Shown here in pieces: positions 51,801 to 64,000 of a DNA stretch of 64,000 nt. How positions within the stretch are numbered: position 1 is the stretch's first letter; every line of letters starts with the position of its first letter. The notes under the pieces were generated by a model that saw only the letters and a program-made list of their open reading frames with translations, was not told where the DNA came from and did no database searches. This DNA is from Cydia pomonella (Eukaryota; Arthropoda; Insecta; Lepidoptera; Tortricidae). The position numbers and the translations under genes were made by a program. Where the stretch lies: the NCBI RefSeq assembly GCF_033807575.1, contig NC_084730.1:2029986-2093985 (forward strand), given 5' to 3'.

Positions 51801-54800
51801 CAAGAAGACTCGACTCAGTTTTTCACTCTTATAATTAAGACGAAACTCGAGTTCTTTTCAACTTATTAGACACCCGAGTCTTTTGTAGAGACTTGAGTCC
51901 TTTTCGGAGAACTTGTATTTTTTTACGAATAACTTCGAAATGCGTTGTCTTTATGTAAAAATTTTAAACGCCTAAGACGCCTATTCCTTTACTGTAGTGT
52001 GTAAAACCTATAAAATTGTTGACTGAGTCTTTATTCGGAGACTCGAGTCCTTTTGAAGTTGCGCTTAAAAAAGACTCAATAAAGGACTCGACTCGGGACA
52101 TAAAAGACTTAGAAGTTTTTTAAGCTCTGCGGTGGCAGCATGCTTCCATTTTTATCACTTGTCACTATGCCCGTCACTTTCGCGCTTACATAATTGTTAG
52201 AACGTGATAGGCATGGTGACAAATGATAAAGAGCCGACCATCTTAGCTCTACTGAGTCGATATAGTCGAGTAAAAAACGAGTCGATATCTTCAATTTAGA
52301 CACAAACGACTTAAGTTCCTACTAACACTAGATCGGGGAAGCCCACTAGGTTTATTAAATACAATGACACATTGAGAGTCCAAAACCGGAGAGAATTAAG
52401 ATCATTACCTACAAAACCAAAACTAGACTTTATAGCTTCAACTTTAGGTTGTTTTTCCTTCGCAACTGTCCATTTTAACGACGAGTCATGGATGCCAATA
52501 GTAAATACTTTAAATTCGTTTCTAACTATAGATCGTGTCATTCACGACGACGCGAGCCATGACTCGTATTGGCATATTAATAAAGGTTAGATTTGACAAA
52601 TCTGCGCGTCATCGTGGATGACACGAACTGTATATTTTTTACCTGCTTACGCCAAGGTTATAATTATAACGGTTTATTTATGTGATTATACTGTCATTAG
52701 TGGCATTACTTATATTATTTTATTTTTGAAGTGAAAACTTCTTTAGCGGCGCTGTGCACTTTTTGTGAAGGGGAAAAAATGTTAAACTCGCGACAGGTCA
52801 CGTGACCGACAGATTCGACAGATTGAAAATTCGTAAGACGGACACGTGACGTCGTCGTTGAAATTATGGATGGAGGTTGATTTTTCTGAGAGATAAACTT
52901 TTCAATATTAAATAATTGTAATAGTTCTAAAGTGTTAAATTTTTAATGTAATAAAAATTGTCATGTTTGTATTCGATAGCGCAATAAATGAATATTGTAT
53001 TTTACCACATAAATAATAGCACTTTTATACTGATAATTAAAGCAATTCGTACAAAATTATTCCCTAAACAAGCGCTGATTCGTTCGGGTAAATGTTTCGT
53101 TTCGAGTGATAAGTGATGTGATATCTCAGTGTAACATTACGTTTTCGAAAAAGTGATGTGATATAGCATTACTTTTTGAAGCACTGTTTCGCGCATGTCT
53201 ACTAAACATTCCAAAATATTAAAAATGGCACAACGTTAATATTCAAGTTTTCACTTCTGCCGGCACCTCCGGAGTGCAACCCGTTGTTTTATTTTTTATT
53301 TATCAAGGAGATAACAAAGAAACATACATGGAACGTGCAGGTACAATAAAATGTTGGTTACATATTTGAGTACAGACGTTTCCTTAAAAGTATTTCACTG
53401 TACGTAAAAAAGTATATTACTCTAAATTACTCTAATTACTTACCTCAATACAATGGGCCAATTGTCTACAAAAATTTCTAACGTCTGCCTATCTCGTGGT
53501 TATTTATCACGAGATATATAGCGACTATGAACGACAGGTCTTACGGTGTTACTCCACCTGTCCAACTTCTTGATCCAATGTGTTTTTGCGTCTCTCATTT
53601 TCATCATGTTTAATGAGAGCAAGGACAATTGATTGTAATAGAGAGGAAGTCTAAGCAAAAAAACGTGCCCCTTAGTTTGATATCCAAAACAAATGGCGCT
53701 GTACTGCGGCATATGTTTTGCGGACACTGAACTTTCAAACGTCAAGTTGACAATCAGAGTTACCGCAAAATGTATGAAGCTGTACAGCGCCATCTCGTTT
53801 ACCTTTCAAATTCGAAGCACGAAATTGTTTTAGATTTTACGCATCTTACTCAATCAATATATATTTGATGAGAAAGTGAGACGCAATGCACATTAGACCA
53901 AGAAATCGGAGAGGTGGATAAATAAAATTATTTTATAAAAATATTTTGACTTGCGTTATTTCAAGATTTGATGTAATATATTAAAAAAAGATGATTCTAA
54001 ATACTAAGATTTAATGTATATTTAAAAAAAAATACTTCCCGCCGACTTTCTTGCGCCGGTATCTTCTCGCGCTGTGGTGCAAGGCATAGACAAATAAGTA
54101 AGGATAGAGTGCTAACTCCATACATCAGTTTTCTTACCAAAACGCGGGTTATTTCGTAGTCGACATACGCTAGATGTAGTAATAGTGGATTTATCAGTAC
54201 CGCTACCAAAGAGACTGAAATATCACCTCTCCCTCGGATTGTAAAAGTAAACTTTTAGAATGCCATTTGACTTTGATCCTTATTCTTTCACTGATATGTG
54301 TTACACTTGTTCAATATCAAAAAGTGGCGCCATCTACTAGAGCATTGGCCAAAGGTATGGCGACATCTTTTCGAGCGATGGCGCCTCTCGCCTTTTTTTC
54401 TATCGAGCCAACTTTAACTTTTAAAGGTTTTGGTTGAACAATATATCATATTCATATCATATCATATCGTTTATTGCATACAATGTGTTACAATAGGTAT
54501 TTTATAGGGTTCCGTACCCAACGGACAACAAATACTAAAAAACAGAATAAAATAAATATTTAAGGGGGCTCCCATACAACAAACGTGATTTGTTAGCCGT
54601 TTATAGATAATGGTACGAAACCTTTTGTGCGCGAGTTCGACTCGGACTTAGCCGGTTTTTATTTATAGTTTAGGTTAAAAGTTACAACATGCACTCATCA
54701 GGGCATAGCAAAATAGGTACTCACATACTAATTAATCCTATACCAGTATATCATTGACATATACATATCTAAGGGCGGGAAGATCACGAAATCGAGCCAA

Positions 54801-56587
54801 TCGTGCAGAATACATGTCAATGCAGTATACGTATCCCCCCTCACCCCTCCCCCCCCCCCTCCCCACGTAACGCCATCACAACTACTAACCCATTGTCCCA
54901 TATTAGTTCCAAATAATTACGGCAGCTCTAGTAATAAACACACATTAATGTCTCGAGTTGAACGACCCGCGTACATGATTGCAAACGCCACGTGTTTTTG
55001 AGGTCACTATGCTAATCGCCTGTTTTTGCATAACGCCGCTCACGAATCGATGTGATGATGACCCCGTGATCTTTGGGCTTTAGACAGGGATACACGTACA
55101 ATCTGGGCGTTTTCACGTAACTGTGTACCTTTAAGAGGCAACAGGAGTAGTCATTTCTCCATATAAACGTACTGGACTGATTCCTCTGTGGTTTTTGAAA
55201 CTAGAGCAATGATTTTCTTTCAACACAGATTATTATTATTACCTGTGTCGGACTGTTTTGGATACTTTCATTTCTTAAGACGCTAGTCCACTTCAAATAT
55301 TCGCAAAAAACGGCCTAATTTACTAGACCGCAAAGAGAAGCATGGTATTCAAAATCAACTAGCCCAAAAAGCCAAACAGTCCGACACAGATAATTTCATT
55401 ACCATTAAGATCTCAAGATTCGTTACATTTGGTTAAGTTTTGGAGGAGGAAACAGTTGAGTACGAAACATCGTTTTTTGAGTGACTGCACGATTGGCTCG
55501 AATGTGTGCGTGACACCACTGTACTGGCCCCATTCTTATTGCCCGTAAGGCCTGTCCTTAGATATATGTCAATGAACGTGAGTCATACTTAGAATGATAC
55601 TCATCCAAAACTGGAGCATGTAACTATTGTAACTAGAGTGGTCCAAGACCTTGGTTGATAAGCTATCAACTCATATGTTGGCAATAGATACCGAGTACTA
55701 GTCTTTATATTGCTATTCTCTGATAACATGAGTGATTGGCTATAAACTTATCTTTTAATATGATCCCCTGACAACTCATCATAAACTTAACAAAAAATGT
55801 TCACATCACATATGAGGAAATCATTTTCATGTTCATATCCATGTCCCTGTTCATGTTCTTCGTATCCGTGTCCATGTACAGTCGCCATCAGATATATCGG
55901 AGCGGCCAAGATGCTCAAGAATAGATATTCAGAAGAATAGGTGTTCAGATGAACACGCACTCTAACGCCTTGACAATAGAGGCGTGTTCAGATATTTGTG
56001 AGCTGACCTGGGCCGCTCCGATTAGTGTTGGTAGGAACTCAAGACTTTTGAGTCTAAATTGAAGAACTCGACTCGTTTTTACGAGACTCAGAGCTTAAAA
56101 AACTTCTGAGTCTTAAGTCCCGAGTCGAGTCCTTTATTGAGTCTTTTTTAAGCGCAACTCAAAAGGACTCGAGTCTCCGAATAAAGACTCAGTCAACAAT
56201 TTTATAGGTTTTACCTAAACTACAGTAAAGGAAATAGGTGTTATTGTATGATTTATGTTATGTACATCCATGAATTTTACATAAAGACAACGCATTTCGA
56301 AGTTATTTGTAATAAAATTACAAGTTCTCCGAAAAGGACTCAAGTGTCTACAAAAGACTTGGGACTCTAATAAGTCGAAAAGAACTCGAGTTTAGTCTTA
56401 ATTTTCAGAGTCTGAAGAACTGAGTGGAGTCTTAAAGCACAGGACTCAAAGGACTCGAGTCTTAACCAACACTAGCTCCGATATATCTGATGGCGACTGT
56501 ACAAGTTCATGTGCATGTGCATGTCCATGACGATGTCCATTTCCAAGTTCATGTCCAAGTCCAAGTCCATGCGCATTTACGCAGTTT

Positions 56588-57040
56588 AAGGATAAATCAT
56601 CCACTCAGGCACTACCGATAAGAGAGACGCTGGACCACCTTCCTCGAGCGCGCCTTCCATCCCGCAAACCTATTTGGTCTGACTACCAGCTACAGGGCCA
56701 AGAGCCATTTAATGTTTCTGCGGAGTGGAGAAAGCAGTGGCAAGAACAAGATGGTGACTCCAACATAGACCCCACTAAACTGCCGACTGGCTTTAAAGGA
56801 CAACGGAAGATTTGGGTCACTATAAACCGTATCCGAACGGGAGTGGGGCGCTGCAATCACAACCTCCACAGATGGGGAATTTCGCTGACACCAGCCTGTG
56901 ACTGTGGGGAGCCTATCCAAACAATCGCTCACATCGTAGAGAAATGTCCTAAGAGGCGGTTTGCCGGAGGCATGCAAGACCTGATTGCCCTCACATCAGA
57001 TGCAAGGGATTGGCTGCTCAATTTAGATTTAAAACTATAA
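56588..57040 (+). pseudogene. LINE ORF2 end with Cys/His knuckle, right-contig copy
   Basis: Copy of 20109-20561 with the same CDCG...HIVEKCP knuckle and TAA. Confidence 0.75.
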
Positions 57041-60000
57041 TTATATGTATATTTCTTTTTTTTTTGTAAATCTTCATTCAGGAAAAGCCATACGATATAA
57101 TAATAATAATACGCAGTTTACGCTCCATCGCTCTACGCGACATTTCCATCTTCACTACTAAAATGGTTGGCATTGGCATTCCTCAACTGTGCGTTTCTTT
57201 AGAAACTTCCTGCTTCGCACACCTAAACTGTGGAACGAACTGTCGCTTGCGGTATTTCCGGACCGATATAACCTTCAAACCTTTAAGAAAAGAGCGTACT
57301 GTGAAGGTTGGAAACCTTCAGTCTCTTGATAGATAACTGGCAACGATTATTTGAATTCAGAACTATCGCCCTGCTGAAGGAATAAAGATCTGCAAGGCGT
57401 TTTTAACCGACTTCAAGATTTCAAAAGAGGAGGTTATCAAGTCGGTTGTATGTTTTTTTTTTTGTTACTCCATAACTCCGTCATTTCTCAACCGATTTTA
57501 AAAATTATTTTTTTGTTTGAATTTATATATATAATCACTAATAATCACTTTACCATCAGGCTATTCGTTTGCTTGTTTGCCACCTATATCATAAATAATA
57601 ATAATTAAGATACTCCGGCGGTTCCTTTCTCTGCTTGGGCCCCGCTGCCGGCGGCACCCTAGGTTAGGTTTATTACTTGTTTTTGTATTTCACTTTTATA
57701 TCCATGTTATAAACAACCTAACTTAAAAATGAAAGGAAAAAGAGAATCATAATAAGTAAATATTTTGAGGACAATCTGACTCAGATCGACCTTGCCCCAA
57801 ACTAAGCAAAGCTTGTACTATGAGTACTATGCGACGATATACATACGTATACAGATTACAGATAAATCTTATACCTTTAAACGAGCAATTCTTGTATATA
57901 TATATATATATATTTCAGGGATCTCGGAAACGGCTTTAAGGATTTCGCTGAAATTTGGTATATGGGGGTTTTTGGGGGTAAACAATCGATCTAGATTTGT
58001 TTTATGTTTGGGAAAACGCGTGTTTTCGAGTTTTCATGCGTTTTTCTTTCGACGCAGAATATGGTCGCTAATTTCGTATTGCAGGCCACTGTCCGTCTGG
58101 TCCAGCGGGTTAAGACGCGGGCGGCAAGAAACAACCAGTGTTACGGGTTCGTGTTCCGTCCGGTGACTAACTTTTTTCTTTTTTTATATGTTCAAGCTTA
58201 TATATAATATTTTAATTTTTATTGTTTAAATTAGTAAAAAAATTTAGCTAAGATTATTACCTATACACCACCATATTACAATAAATAATTATAACCGAGC
58301 AAAGCTCGGTCGCCCAGGTACTACATACTTATACTCGTATACATAGAAAACACCCATGGACTCAGGAACAAAATCCGTGCTCATCATACAATTAAATGCC
58401 CTTACCAGGATTCGAACCCGAGACAATCGACTTCATAGGCAGGGTCACTAGGTCACTACACTCACTACCTACTAGGCCAGACCGATCGTCAATATAAAAA
58501 ACAATGGTTGGCAACACGTTGACAATTTTCAAACAATTGTAAATCTTCGGGAAATTCATAACGTCCATAACTAAACCGCATCGACCAACTACAAATCACA
58601 ATGGGCCCGACCTCCGACCTCACCCATTAAATCACAACGACCTTGACCTCGTGACCTTTCCGACCACCATTAACCTGACGCACGTGAAATAAGATTGCGG
58701 GCTTAGGGTAAACGCCGTTCCGTATTTGATAGTGCGACTATAACTTTTTCATTTCTCATGCTCTGAAAGTGGGTCGTTGTTGTTCTAAAAGGGTGCAGAA
58801 AATGATACGTTTCTGCTCTAGAGCACTGTACTTTCTAAGAACGTATTTTTTTTGTTTTTAAATGGATTTCTTGTACAATTACCTAATAATTAGTCCCCAT
58901 AGTTTTACCGAAATTGTTTATTGAAAGTACGCTCAAAAAATATTATTGAAGTTTATACTTAGCCGTGTTTTTTAAATGCACATGTCTTTTACTTTCCTCG
59001 CAATCCTCGCATTCGAAATGAAAAGTAGGGTGGAAGGCACTATTTCAGTCTTGGACTTTTCAACATCGGCGAAAATGCACAGAGAAATTATGAATGAATT
59101 CATTGATAAAGTCGCCATGCACTTTTACGGCTAATGGTACAACTGAAGTTAATTAATATAATAAAGTTTGTTCAAGTTGGTCGCGTTATTCGGGTTCACC
59201 CTATATGAAATGAAAACCTCGTTCTCACAGATAATTCATAAATGTTGATTTGATTACACGCTTATCTAGTTTCCACGAACACTTAGACTAGCATTACTTG
59301 CAATCCTAATTAACTCGTGTATTTTATGTAGATTAAAGCTGATAACAGACAGAACTACTCGTTCAGTCATTGACCTAGATTTTATCAACCAGCATGTTAA
59401 ATGACAGTTCATAAACCTTATTGCGATGGCATAAAGCTGCGTTTTTACCAGAGATGCGACTACAGCTGTGCTGAGCGAGGAAAAATAAATAGAAATATTA
59501 ATGAATAATAGGTAAATGAAGTATTAATAGTAATAGCGTAGTAGCAATCACTTTATTGCACAATAAGCAGGTTCACATGCAATTAACACAAATTGACGTA
59601 CAAAAGCGAATTTATCCCAATAAGAGATCTCTTCCAGCTAACCTTAGACATAGAGAAACAAGTAAGCATAGAGTGCACAGACTGCACACTCCATACATCA
59701 GTTTTCTTACCATAATTATATAATATTATTTTCGTAGAAAGATTTCACGAGAGTTCTTACGTTATTTCTAATGTCCTACCAAAGTCTCGGTTTCGGCATA
59801 AAATTTAGATAAAGATAGTTTATTTTCCAAGTAGGCATATTACAATGCGCTTATGAACGTCAAAAAAAGCTACGCTACGCTGGCTCTAACCCTACACCTC
59901 TGACCCGTCAAGATTTAAATCCCTCCTAAATTGGAGGGATTTTAAATCCCTCCTAGGAGAGTATCCCAATATGGAAACGGCAAGAAACTCGGCGGGACAC

Positions 60001-61852
60001 TTCTTTTCAAAACATTATAATGAAGCCGAAACCACCCGAAACTAAAGCAAAACTATTAATCTAGTATAACTGGATCAGGCATGAGCGGGGGAGGGGGAAT
60101 GACCGAACGGGATAGTCTAATTTATTTTCCAGTAGGAGTTGCAGAGAAAGCGGTATTATTGTTTTTCCTTATCACAATATTCACAATCTCATTTCTTTTT
60201 TTTCGGCGTAAATTTTTGTATAGTTTATGATGGGCAAAAAACAACCCGACCACATTAAATAAATAAATATTATAGGACTTTATTACACAAATTGACTAAG
60301 TCCCACAGTAAGCTCAATAAGGCTTGTGTTGAGGGTACTTAGACAACGATATATATAATATATAAATATTTATAAATACTTAAATACATAGAAAACACCC
60401 ATGACTCAGGAACAAATATCCATGCTTATCACACGAATACATGCCCTTACCAGGATTTGAACCCGGGACCATCAGATTCGTAGGCAGGGTTACTACCCAC
60501 TAGGCCAGACCGGTCGTCAAACGTACATTACGTAGGTTGTTTTTGGTATGTTGTCAGTAATGTCCAAAAGTATCCGACAAAAGGATCTACATGTATGAGC
60601 AAAGCCGAACTTTCGGTTTCAGAAAAAACCGGTTTCGGTCATTCCGTCGGACACTATATCTCTGTATCTATAGGTATTTAAATAAAAGGGTAGATGAAAA
60701 CATTACATAATCAAATAATGTAGGTTAAAGTCAGTTCGTTCAGTGACAGATCCAGGCGGTTTTGTATTTGGTTGGTTAACCAATAAATGTTATAACTACC
60801 CGAAAATTTACAAGTTGTTTGTTTACTTTTATTTAAATATCTAAACATACAGAGTATAGTATTTAATTCTTCATAAGCTGGTAGGAATCTAGTCAAGACA
60901 CTCCCAGTTAGCCTTAGCTATAGGTCTTATGCAAGTACAGTTAATAAGTTACTTAACCAGTCAAATGAGACGTCAAAAATTAATTATCTACAGAGGCGAC
61001 AACCATCAACAGACAACAAACTATTTTGTGTCTTAAAATAAACGTCTTAAGGGTGATTATTACGCGAATGCTTGTGACATTCACTCAGTTTTTTTGGTTC
61101 TATAACCTTGTGACGATTGACTCTCGAAGGCTGGGAATTATTTTCGGAATGTAAATGAAACTAATTATTAAGAGGGAAATATACGTGGTCGTCCGTACAA
61201 AAACAAAAAACGTTTGAAAACTTGAAAGTAAACATACATGGTCCGTATGAATTAGTGACAGAATAAAATAAAATAAGCGAGAACTCCCTAAGGAGTTATA
61301 GCTTTTTTTCACGATCCATTACTCCCGCAGGAACAATATAGGCCTTTATCACCTGCATGAAATAAGATCTTTTTCGAGCGAGTGTGATGAAATAGATTTT
61401 TTTATTCGTAAGCACACGGTCAATTCATGAACATATGAATAACATAGAAAGAATAAAGTGTCGTTAGTTTCCTATATTACCTTTGTTATGAAAACGACTC
61501 AGACACACGAGTCATGCTTTGAAAACTGTCCGATAGTGAGAACAGTTGTTTGAAACCTGTAAGTCACACCTGATTATGAGAAACCAAACACATTAGGCAT
61601 AACGGAATACAAAATAATAATTTATCTTTTGTGGTGCGGGTGCTACGACCGCTGTAGGGGACTTCAACCTACTTCGGCCTACCGCGAAAACCGAAATTCG
61701 CAAATTGCGGGGATCTTTCTCTTTTACTCTCACTAAAAAAAATGGTGGGAATGTGCATTGGACAGGACCAAATGACCGAAAAGAGGAGGCCCAAGGCGCA
61801 GCAATGGAAATCTCTAATAGACTAATAAAAATAAAGTTTTAAAGAGTTAATA

Positions 61853-62525
61853 GAATCAGGAGATCAACCTATCAAAAACTAAAATAATGACAAATAGCAT
61901 AAAGAAACCCATTACATTGGAAAATGAAATGGTGGAGTATGTACAACAGTATATCTATCTAGGCAAGCAAATCAGTTTTGACAGTAACAATAACGACATC
62001 GAGATAGAAAGAAGATCACGACAAACCTGGAACAAGTTCTGGAGCTATAAAGAAATACTAAAGAGCACTATGTCAATAGACCTAAACATTATGAACTCAT
62101 GCATACTTCCATGTCTAACATATGGCTGCCAAACTTGGAAATTTACACAAAAAGCTTCAAACAAAGTCACCACATGCCAAAGAGCCATGGAACGCAGCAT
62201 AATGAAAATTAAAAAAATAGAAAAAATTCGACATACAAAAATAAGAAGTATAACTAAAACCATAGATGCATTATGCTACGCAAAAAAATAAAAAAGATGG
62301 GACGAGGATATTAAAAATAACAGCTGGACCAAACTGGCTGCATATAGCTAAGGATAGAGATAAGTGGAAGTCGATCGATGGAGGAGGCTTTCACCTAGAT
62401 GGGGTCTAATGTACAAAAGAACAACGTAAACCTATAAAACACAACCTAATTTTAAATTATTCACACAAAATCATGGATTTGTAACTGATTTATGCTTAGA
62501 ATAAAAGGCTTTTTTATTTTTATAA
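61853..62525 (+). pseudogene. RTE-type LINE end, right-contig copy
   Basis: Copy of 25375-26045. One extra A near 61877, upstream of the readable frame, is the main difference; the YIYLGK, LTYGCQTW and QRAMER boxes are unchanged. Confidence 0.75.
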
Positions 62526-64000
62526 TAGTATCAGGCGTTACTTTGTGGGGAAATCCATATTAATTTAAAAAAAAAAATTACTTTGCTTATCCGCGAAAAA
62601 GTAATTACTTTGCTTTTCGCGGATAAGCAAAGAAATATGTTTTGTTTAAAAAAAAGTTTTAACACGGTTGTATTTACAACTAGGCAACAAATCTAGAGGC
62701 GTCGGTATATAGGTAACTGTATGTTATATTTTTTAGGGTACCTCCCCTACGCCTAAAGTGGGGTGAACATTTTTTTTTGCTTCAACCCTACAGTGTGGGA
62801 TATCGTTTGAAAGGTCTTTCAAAACTAATAGGGGTCTTCAACAAACATTTTTTGATAAAGTGAATATATTATACAGAGATAATCGCTCCGAAAGAAAACA
62901 AAAATGTGTGTCCCCCTGTAACTTTTGAACCATAGGTCAAAAAAATATGAAACTAATCGTGGAAGTAGAGCTTAAGAAAGACATTAAATGAAAACTATAG
63001 CGGTCATGATCAGTTTAGCTGTTTTTGAGTTATCGCAAAAAGTTTCCCCTTCATAGTAAAAAAACCTACTATCCACAGTTCATCCCTTGGTTAATAATCT
63101 ACTATACTTTAAGCTCCAGTTTAGCTTATTGTGACGGAAGAGTAACTACGGAACCCTACTCTGAGCATGGCCCGATATGCTCTTGGCCGATTTATTTCAT
63201 CGAAGTTTCGATTTTCGTTGATCGCGGACATCGCGTTTCTTAGTTATCTGTGGCACCTATTCATGGAATTTTCTTCTATCCAATTCGTTGCATGAAGGTG
63301 ACATCATACTCCTAACATGTTTGTTTCGCGTACGTCCCAAACATACAGTAGATTTGTATAGCACCTTATTTTTCCTTTAGTGTTCTTAGGAATGTTCCTT
63401 GAAAACTAATATTAATTTCAGCAAAAGTTACGTTTCGTTTCGTTTAAGAGGACACTATTTAACGCAAAATTGTAATTTTTATAATGTTGTGCTTTTGAGA
63501 TGTGGTGGCGAAGACTGCTGCTTATGCCAAGGTCCAAGGACAACTATACTTGCCGCAAAACTAACTGGCCACTGAGATCATAATGCTATCTCCTTTACCC
63601 TAAGACCAACCAAGAGTGAAAGAGATGGCATTATGACCTGACCGGCCAGATAGTTTTGCGGATAGTATAGAAGAACCCCTCCATTCTCAGAGAACTCAAT
63701 ATCGCCACTCTGCTCTCCAGAACATGCTACGTGCGAGCCCTAAGATTCCCCGGACATATTATGCGGCAATGTTGGCCGAAACGTTAACGCAATTAACCAT
63801 TATTGGCCATTAACCATTATAAATTGCGCCGTAATCTGTTACGGTTGAATTTATAATGTTTAAGTGTAATTAAGTTCGGCCAATACTGTTATGCGGTTTC
63901 CAACGACAAACATTTGGGACGAATGAACAGAAAACGAGCTCGGGCTGGAGCATGTGTGATATGGTCGAACGCTATGAAGAGTTGAAGAGGTCGGCTGGTG

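Larger units (their letters stand above)
43151..64000. repeat. Right copy of the 20.8-kb segment (likely haplotig)
   Basis: Matches 6688-27526 in direct orientation. Corresponding elements include SINE-like A at 43155-43513 and 47867-48533, the LINE tail at 46180-46431 (minus), hAT MITEs at 51199-51554, 51758-52330 and 56023-56474, a LINE at 56588-57040 and 57192-57329, and the hAT MITE at 63767-63888. 53.5-60 kb is nearly free of indels; 47.8-50 and 63.2-64 kb carry many 1-bp ones. Base substitutions also occur (for example near 47803 and 63921), so it is not a mere duplicate of the same reads. Confidence 0.95.

Overview
The window looks like nuclear DNA from a moth or butterfly. It is AT-rich and intron-rich, crowded with tRNA-headed SINEs, 5'-truncated non-LTR retrotransposons and foldback MITEs of kinds common in Lepidoptera. 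It has no operons, bacterial promoters, CRISPR arrays or ribosomal RNA. Species assignment is inference.

The only host gene I can support is a minus-strand ABC transporter of the ABCC (MRP4-like) family. Nine exons between 12417 and 964 join with consistent splice phases into about 448 codons. They encode the end of the N-terminal region, the whole first transmembrane domain and the first strands of nucleotide-binding domain 1. The start codon exon is not identified, and the Walker A, signature and later exons lie beyond the left edge. Two of its exons have decayed partial duplicates in the intron just downstream (603-681 and 5041-5336). The second of these is split by a retroposon with target-site duplication.

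The rest is nested mobile DNA. 12.4-28 kb holds foldback MITEs, hAT-type MITEs with 8-bp target duplications, tRNA-derived SINEs and LINE C-terminal fragments. 28-43 kb holds two foldback elements whose right arm has been tandemly amplified, a 206-bp tandem duplication, a GCGCGAA-rich nested foldback, an 880-bp open reverse-transcriptase fragment with YADD, and several more LINE tails.

A run of exactly 100 N (43051-43150) separates two contigs. The right contig (43151-64000) repeats 6688-27526 almost base for base, including introns and every transposon. The offset drifts only from 36463 to 36480, mostly by 1-bp indels clustered near 47.8-50 kb and 63.2-64 kb. I read this as a retained alternate haplotype or assembly duplicate rather than a real tandem duplication, but the sequence alone cannot prove that. 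Four ABCC exons recur there, two with indels at splice borders.
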